A DNA stretch of 64,000 nucleotides. Source: CATQHL01 sp965242895. Lineage in GTDB: Bacteria > Actinomycetota > Acidimicrobiia > Acidimicrobiales > CATQHL01. Below are positions 59,413-64,000 of the stretch, piece by piece (positions within the stretch are counted from its first letter, which is position 1; each line of letters begins with the position of its first letter). The notes under the pieces are model-generated. The model was not told the DNA's origin. It did no database searches and was given only the letters and a program-made list of their open reading frames with translations. The DNA is taken from assembly GCA_965242895.1 (NCBI GenBank), contig OZ251507.1, positions 1,674,001 through 1,738,000 on the forward strand. Reading direction: 5' to 3'. The position numbers were made by a program, and so were the translations under genes.

Positions 59413-62400
59413 CTAGCCGCGAAGCCGCTGGCGCGTTCTGCTGGGGAGACGGGTTAGCAGCAGGAGCGATCCGAACAGGGCCAAGCTCAGAGCGGCAAGC
59501 GTGAGCGTGGCCATGGCGTTGCTGGGCGATCTGTTCCAGTTCGGATTTGAGACGGAAGGGTGGGGTTCTCTCGACTCCTGAGCACGCTCGGGCGCTGCCG
59601 GCTGTGTCGCCTGAGCGAGCTCTGACGAACTCTCGACTTCCCCGTCTTCCTTGTCGAGTTGGACCGCGACGACCTCAGCCTGGGCTCTGCTCGCCGGAGC
59701 GGTCTTACGGGCAGTGGCTTCGGCCACGGCGACGAAGCGCGACGCTCCGGCTTCATTGTTTGCCGTCAGGGTGATTCGGTAGGTCGTTCCTCCGGCGAGA
59801 TCCGAAATGATGTGACTGGTGCTGGTAGAGGTTGCTTCTTTGAGATCGGTCTCTTTGCTCTCCGTGCCTGAGTCGCTGAGAGGCCCCCACGTGATCGTGT
59901 AACTGCTCACTGCGCTGCCCCCGTCTTCGGCGGGAGGCTCCCAGGTGACCTCCAGGGACTCCGACCTATGGACGACCTCCACGCTCCTTAGATGACCGGG
60001 CGTGGTGATGGGCGTGGCGCGTATTTCTTCTGAAGATGTGGAGATCCCAACTTCGTTGTTGGCTTTGACCGTCACTGCGTATCCGACGCCGTTCGTGAGT
60101 TCTTCGATGCGGTAGCTGAGCGTTTCGGTGTTGACGCTGGCGGTTTCTTGAGCAGCGGTGCCAGCGGAGCTCTCAGTCGCTAAGGGTGTCCACGTGACCG
60201 TGTATCCGATCACTGCCACGCCGCCGTCGTCTTCGGGGGGAGCCCAGGAGACGTCGATGCTGGCGTCGCCGCGGGTGAGCGTAACCCCTCTGGGGGCGCC
60301 GGGCAGACCTGCAGGAGTGGCTTCGACCGAATTCGAAGGTTCGGAACTGCCCAAGCGGTTGCTGGCCGACACGGAGACCGAATAGGTCATCCCATTGGTA
60401 AGTCCTTCGATCACATGGTCGGTGCTCCCAGCCGGAAGCGTGGCCGAATCAGAGGATGTTTCGGCGCCTTCGGTGTCTCCGGTGTCTTCTGTGGCTTCGG
60501 CGGCGGCGGCGGCGTCTCCGGCGTCCGATTCCGTCGTCCAGGAGACCTGGTAACTATCGATCTCCAAGCCGCCGTTGTCCGCCGGCGGCTCCCAACCAAC
60601 GCTGATTCTGCCGTCGCCGCGACTAGCGAAGACGTTCTCGGGCGCAGTGGGCAGTCCCGCGGGGATGGCGCTCACGTTCGCGGAAGGAGGAGACGCGCCC
60701 ACTTCGTTGCTTGCCGTGATCTCGATGGAGTAGGAGAGGCCGTTGGTGAGCTCTGGGACTTCGTAGGTTGCGCTCCCGGCGGCGGCTTCATATGTCTTCG
60801 ACTCCCCACCCGCCGCCGTCACGGAGATCAGATAGCCATCGATCTGCAGACCGCCGTTATCCGCGGGTGGCTGCCAATTCACGTGGAGGTGTCCGTCGTG
60901 GGCGTCTGCGGACACGCTTTCGGGTTTCCCGGGCGCTCTGGCCGGGGTCATCTGTTTCGTGTCGCTCTGTTGCGATGCGCCCACCTCGTTGCGGGCCTTG
61001 ACGAAAACGGAGTAGGCAACTCCGTTTCTCAAGCTGCCGATTCTGTAGCCGAGCGTGGAAGTGGACGCCGAGACTACGTCCCCGCCTTCCGGCTGCCAGG
61101 CGACTTCGTAGCCGGACACTGCACGTCCGCCGTCCTGGTCGGGGGGCGACCAGTTTACGTCGAGGAGCCCGTCGCCTCGGGTGAGCGAGACCTCTAGGGG
61201 AGGGCTAGGCGGCGCCAGCGGAGTCCCGGAGGAACTCACCGGGGCGGAGAGTCCTGCTTCGTTCTTGGCGGTGACTGAGACTTCGTAGCGGGCGCCGTTG
61301 GCAAGCTGACCGATTCGAAGGCTGGTGGAAGAGGTTTCATGGCGCTGGGGGCTGCCGCCTTGGGTATTCCAGGTGACGACGTAAGTCAGGCTTCTGCTCC
61401 TGCCGTTAGAGGAAGGCGTCGACCATTTCAGGATGAGTTCCCCTGCGCCAGGGGTGACCGAGAGCCCTTGCGGTGAGGTTGGTTGGGTGATCGGAAGCGT
61501 GGTAGGCGCAGCGGGAGCGGGCGGGGGCGAGGTAGCTGGAACTGCGGGGGCCTCGTGGATTGGTCGGGGCAAATCTATGGAGGCGGCCCTGCCGAAGGTC
61601 AGTTTTGTGGACAGCAGGTGGCCGCCTGCTCCGTTCGATCCGGGGAGTTCAGGGAGACCGTCCGCATTGGCGCCAGCGTTGATTGCGCTCACCAAGCGGG
61701 CGCCGGAGACCGTTTTCGATCCGGATGTGCCGGTGAGTTGCACCGTTGCTCGGTCGATTCGTCCTGAGGGGCTGATGTTTCCCGTCACTTGAATTCCCGA
61801 GAGCGTGCCCACGCTCGTGTCGCTGGCCCGGTTCAGCCACCTGCTGAGAGCTGCGACGCTGTAGGTGCGCGACCAAGCGGCGAACGGGTCGGCGGACGTA
61901 TAAGGATCGGGGGTTGCGGTCAGGTAAGGCAGGTCCTTGGTAAATGCGTAGCCGCTTGTTTCTGTGTATCCGCCGTTGGAGGTGGTGAAGGCCGCCAGGA
62001 TGGGCCGATCGCCGTAGGTCAGCACCTGACCGGCGGTGTCTCTCACTGCGCTGAGCCACGCTGAAGCGTTCGGAGCTGCTTCACGATCGTTACCCGCGTA
62101 GACCTGGTGGTAGGTGTTGGCGTAAAGTTCAAAGGGCGCCCTCCAGCCTGCGTCGCTCCGCCGCCAGGTGGTTATGTGCAGGGCGTAGGTTCGAGAAGCT
62201 ATGACCTGCGCTCGAAGCGATTCCGTGGGCCAGTTCGGCGGAATCTCGGCGATACCTTTCAAGTAGTCCTCTAGAGGGAGCGAAGCCAGGACAACGCGGT
62301 AGGAACTGTCCGTCAGTTTGGTTAGCTCCATCTGGCCGTGCGAATAAGAGCGTCTGGTGGTGGAGGTTTCCACGGGTGTTCCGTCCGCAGTGACGATTCG

Positions 62401-62901
62401 GAAGACCGATCCGTTGCATCCCGCTTCGGGGCAGATGTTGACGCCGCCCGAAGTGGTCGCTGTCCAGACTCCGCCGCTGAGACCGACCGTGAAAAGTTCT
62501 GTCTGCTGAGATGTGTAGACGCCCACGCCGTCGATCGTGATCTCGAACGGCCCTCGAGGTCGGAAGCGGCTGCTTCCTTTGGCGGTCGCTAGCAGAACTC
62601 TGAGGTTGTTGTCCGTCCAGCCTGCGGAGAGGGCGGCCCCCGGATAGTAGAAAGCCAGGATCTGGCCTGCGTTCTGTCCAGCCTGTGCGCGAAGTTTCAT
62701 GCCGTAGTGGCTGATTCCTACGCCATGTCCCCAACCGGACCCATTGAAAGTAACCGAATCGCTCGCAGCTAGACCTGAGATTCCGAATCCGCTGGACTGG
62801 CCGGCTGTCGAAGTGGTGAGCGGAGGCGTGAGGAGCAAAACGGCAGTTGCGCTGGCCAAGAGCATGCCGGCGGCGCGTGCGCGCAAAATTGAATTTTTCA
62901 A
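59413..62901 (-). CDS. SpoIID/LytB-domain protein with six FN3 domains
   Basis: 1,162 residues. Signal peptide at 1-34. GSGWGHGVGISHYGMKLRAQ and LPLEDYLKGIAEIPPNWPTESLRAQVIASRTYAL define a SpoIID/LytB domain, linked to peptidoglycan cleavage; the Glu in AEIPP fits the catalytic one. Residues about 470-1070 hold six FN3 domains, each with a W-x-P-P strand (SWAPPEDDGG and similar). The fourth has an acidic Ala/Glu/Thr insertion. A C-terminal membrane helix (LTLAALSLALFGSLLLL) and Arg-rich end anchor it. Related FN3 text occurs in the first gene of the window. Confidence 0.9.
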   Translation of the reverse strand: MKNSILRARAAGMLLASATAVLLLTPPLTTSTAGQSSGFGISGLAASDSVTFNGSGWGHGVGISHYGMKLRAQAGQNAGQILAFYYPGAALSAGWTDNNLRVLLATAKGSSRFRPRGPFEITIDGVGVYTSQQTELFTVGLSGGVWTATTSGGVNICPEAGCNGSVFRIVTADGTPVETSTTRRSYSHGQMELTKLTDSSYRVVLASLPLEDYLKGIAEIPPNWPTESLRAQVIASRTYALHITTWRRSDAGWRAPFELYANTYHQVYAGNDREAAPNASAWLSAVRDTAGQVLTYGDRPILAAFTTSNGGYTETSGYAFTKDLPYLTATPDPYTSADPFAAWSRTYSVAALSRWLNRASDTSVGTLSGIQVTGNISPSGRIDRATVQLTGTSGSKTVSGARLVSAINAGANADGLPELPGSNGAGGHLLSTKLTFGRAASIDLPRPIHEAPAVPATSPPPAPAAPTTLPITQPTSPQGLSVTPGAGELILKWSTPSSNGRSRSLTYVVTWNTQGGSPQRHETSSTSLRIGQLANGARYEVSVTAKNEAGLSAPVSSSGTPLAPPSPPLEVSLTRGDGLLDVNWSPPDQDGGRAVSGYEVAWQPEGGDVVSASTSTLGYRIGSLRNGVAYSVFVKARNEVGASQQSDTKQMTPARAPGKPESVSADAHDGHLHVNWQPPADNGGLQIDGYLISVTAAGGESKTYEAAAGSATYEVPELTNGLSYSIEITASNEVGASPPSANVSAIPAGLPTAPENVFASRGDGRISVGWEPPADNGGLEIDSYQVSWTTESDAGDAAAAAEATEDTGDTEGAETSSDSATLPAGSTDHVIEGLTNGMTYSVSVSASNRLGSSEPSNSVEATPAGLPGAPRGVTLTRGDASIDVSWAPPEDDGGVAVIGYTVTWTPLATESSAGTAAQETASVNTETLSYRIEELTNGVGYAVTVKANNEVGISTSSEEIRATPITTPGHLRSVEVVHRSESLEVTWEPPAEDGGSAVSSYTITWGPLSDSGTESKETDLKEATSTSTSHIISDLAGGTTYRITLTANNEAGASRFVAVAEATARKTAPASRAQAEVVAVQLDKEDGEVESSSELAQATQPAAPERAQESREPHPSVSNPNWNRSPSNAMATLTLAALSLALFGSLLLLTRLPSRTRQRLRG

Positions 62902-62913
62902 GCGATTTTTACC

Positions 62914-62941
62914 TTGGTGGCGCCGCCCCCGTTGCCACCAA
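62914..62941. promoter_or_regulatory. Inverted repeat upstream of the SpoIID gene
   Basis: TTGGTGGC and GCCACCAA form a perfect 8-base stem with a 12-base loop, 12 bases before the minus-strand start. Could be an operator or a 5' RNA hairpin. Confidence 0.45.
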
Positions 62942-63063
62942 CATTATGCCCGATTTCTGCTTTCGATGCAAGCCCTGATTCGTCAGCTATCAAGCCGGCT
63001 CGACGGCTCTACGGAGACGAGGAGAAGATCGGCGGGCTGTTTCTAGACCGGTTACCCCTGGGC

Positions 63064-63069
63064 TAGGCT
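63064..63069 (+). promoter_or_regulatory. TAGGCT -10 box before gmd
   Basis: TAGGCT ends seven bases before the gmd GTG at 63077; no ribosome site is seen. Matches the leaderless pattern at lpdA. Confidence 0.4.
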
Positions 63070-63076
63070 GTTTTTA

Positions 63077-64000
63077 GTGCGGAAAGCCTTGATAACCGGA
63101 GTTACCGGTCAGGACGGCTCTTATCTTGCGGAGTTTTTGCTGGACAAAGGCTATGACGTTCACGGCGCGGCGAGGCGGACTTCGGGGGCCGACACCTCGC
63201 GGCTGACCGGAATCTTTTCAGGCGAAGCGTCTGGCAGGTTCCATCTTTACCGAGCTGACATGGGAGATGCAGGTTCTCTGGGCCGTTTGCTGAGGGAAAT
63301 CCAGCCTCACGAGGTCTACAACCTTGCTGCCCAGAGCCACGTGGGGGTGTCTTTCGAGGTGCCTGAGGGGACTGTCGATGTCAACGTCTTGGGATTGCTG
63401 CGCCTGCTGGAAGCTTTGCGCTCTTTCTGTCCGACGGCGCGCTTTTATCAAGCGTCGTCTTCGGAGATGTTCGGCTCTTCGTCTCTGCCTCAGAATGAAA
63501 ATTCTCCTCTGAATCCACGTTCTCCGTACGGATGCGCAAAAACGATGGGTCATTGTCTGACGGGTATCTACAGGGAGGCGCACGGGCTCTTTGCGGTGAG
63601 CGGAATCCTCTTCAACCATGAGAGTCCTCGCAGGGGTGAGGACTTTGTGACCAGGAAAATCACTCGGGCGGTGGCTTCGATTGCGTCTGGGCGGTCACGC
63701 AGCGTTGCCTTGGGCAACCTGGAGGCTCACCGAGACTGGGGTTACGCGCCCGACTACGTAGAAGCCATGTGGATGATGCTGCAGCAGGATGAGCCGGAGG
63801 ATTTTGTCGTGGGGACAGGCGAGTCGCACTCCGTCAGAGAGTTTTGCGAACGCTCCTTCGCTCGGGTCGGCTTGGACTGGCGCGATCACGTCCTTTCCGA
63901 TTCCCAGCTGATGCGCCCGCTTGAAGTCACGCACCTCCTGTCCGATCCGTCCAAGGCGCGAGAGGCGCTCGGTTGGAAGCACACGGTGGGGTTCGAGGAC
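63077..64000 (+). CDS. gmd: GDP-mannose 4,6-dehydratase (3' partial)
   Basis: 308 residues are visible from GTG 63077; no stop before the window edge. First step from GDP-mannose to GDP-fucose or GDP-rhamnose-type sugars. ITGVTGQDGSYLAEFLL cofactor loop, YNLAAQSHVGVSFEVP, ASSSEMFG, the Tyr-x3-Lys in PYGCAKTMGH, GILFNHESPRRGEDFVTRKI and RDWGYAPDYVEAMWMMLQ. The usual YAAAK is YGCAK here. Neighbours beyond the edge probably concern surface polysaccharide. Confidence 0.93.
   Translation, partial: MRKALITGVTGQDGSYLAEFLLDKGYDVHGAARRTSGADTSRLTGIFSGEASGRFHLYRADMGDAGSLGRLLREIQPHEVYNLAAQSHVGVSFEVPEGTVDVNVLGLLRLLEALRSFCPTARFYQASSSEMFGSSSLPQNENSPLNPRSPYGCAKTMGHCLTGIYREAHGLFAVSGILFNHESPRRGEDFVTRKITRAVASIASGRSRSVALGNLEAHRDWGYAPDYVEAMWMMLQQDEPEDFVVGTGESHSVREFCERSFARVGLDWRDHVLSDSQLMRPLEVTHLLSDPSKAREALGWKHTVGFED

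Noticed and set aside
60415..61197. 260-residue plus-strand frame inside the SpoIID/FN3 gene
   Set aside because: Repeats in it mirror the FN3 repeats on the real strand.
1..64000. tRNA, rRNA or replication origin
   Set aside because: No cloverleaf-like T-arm patterns, rRNA segments or DnaA-box clusters were noticed, though no dedicated scan could be run.

Overview
The window is a high-GC chromosomal segment from an actinobacterium, most likely of the class Acidimicrobiia or a close relative. Support comes from an InhA-type enoyl-ACP reductase, an F420:NADP oxidoreductase, a mycothiol-type cysteine ligase (MshC), phosphatidylinositol mannoside genes (pgsA, PatA-like acyltransferase, pimA), an actinobacterial myo-inositol-phosphate synthase, and the actinobacterial gene order thrS-HIT-pgsA-acyltransferase-pimA ... 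pdxS-pdxT-yebC-ruvC-ruvA-ruvB-yajC-secD-secF-apt-relA. The class is an inference; no rRNA is present and no tRNA was recognised. FN3, RCC1 and ricin-type modules fit a host-associated (for example sponge-symbiont) or otherwise interaction-rich lifestyle, but that is speculative.

Positions 1-20,060 are an accessory region with T/G-rich codon use over much of its length. It opens with the 3' part of a large secreted protein: three FN3 domains, a Cys-rich region, a phospholipase A2-like HDxCY motif and a C-terminal ricin-type lectin-like region. Nine tandem paralogous lipoprotein genes follow (called LP1 to LP9 here). Long forms (LP1, LP2, LP4, LP7) have a lipobox, a helical N-terminal domain I do not recognise, and a seven-blade RCC1-like propeller. 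Short forms (LP3, LP5, LP6, LP9) end before the propeller. LP8 is a decayed long form. LP7 is split by a run of 15 G and LP6 by one extra T. LP1 and LP4 share a nearly identical 1,084-bp block. After seven of the nine lipoprotein genes (not LP1 or LP4) lies a decayed scrap of the 3' end of the FN3/PLA2/ricin gene, so the array seems to have grown by amplifying a two-gene unit. This looks like a recombining, possibly phase-variable surface-protein locus and is the best candidate for an undescribed system.

Positions 20,113-25,094 hold a minus-strand set: a 2-hydroxyacid dehydrogenase, class I fumarase, a thioredoxin-fold protein without a CxxC, an SMP-30/gluconolactonase-like protein and inhA. 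Positions 25,095-45,052 are a plus-strand housekeeping run: F420 reductase; an in-frame MshC-ThrS fusion; a HIT protein; a membrane protein; PI/PIM synthesis; a degenerate M48-like protein; PLP synthase (pdxST); yebC; ruvCAB; yajC-secD-secF; apt; relA.

Positions 45,096-64,000 carry a TIGR01777 epimerase, an M23 peptidase with coiled coils, lipoamide dehydrogenase, a dihydrolipoamide acyltransferase and an in-frame LipB-LipA fusion (a complete lipoylation group), a polytopic membrane protein, a LysR regulator divergent from ino1, leucyl aminopeptidase, a conserved hypothetical, a rhodanese-MoeB protein with reversed domain order, a SpoIID/LytB protein with six FN3 domains, and the 5' part of GDP-mannose 4,6-dehydratase running off the right edge. 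ino1, pgsA, the acyltransferase, pimA and mshC together imply that inositol feeds both PI mannosides and mycothiol. Several housekeeping proteins carry low-complexity Ala/Ser/Gly/Glu insertions, and several genes have a TANNNT box six or seven bases before the start codon, as in leaderless transcripts.
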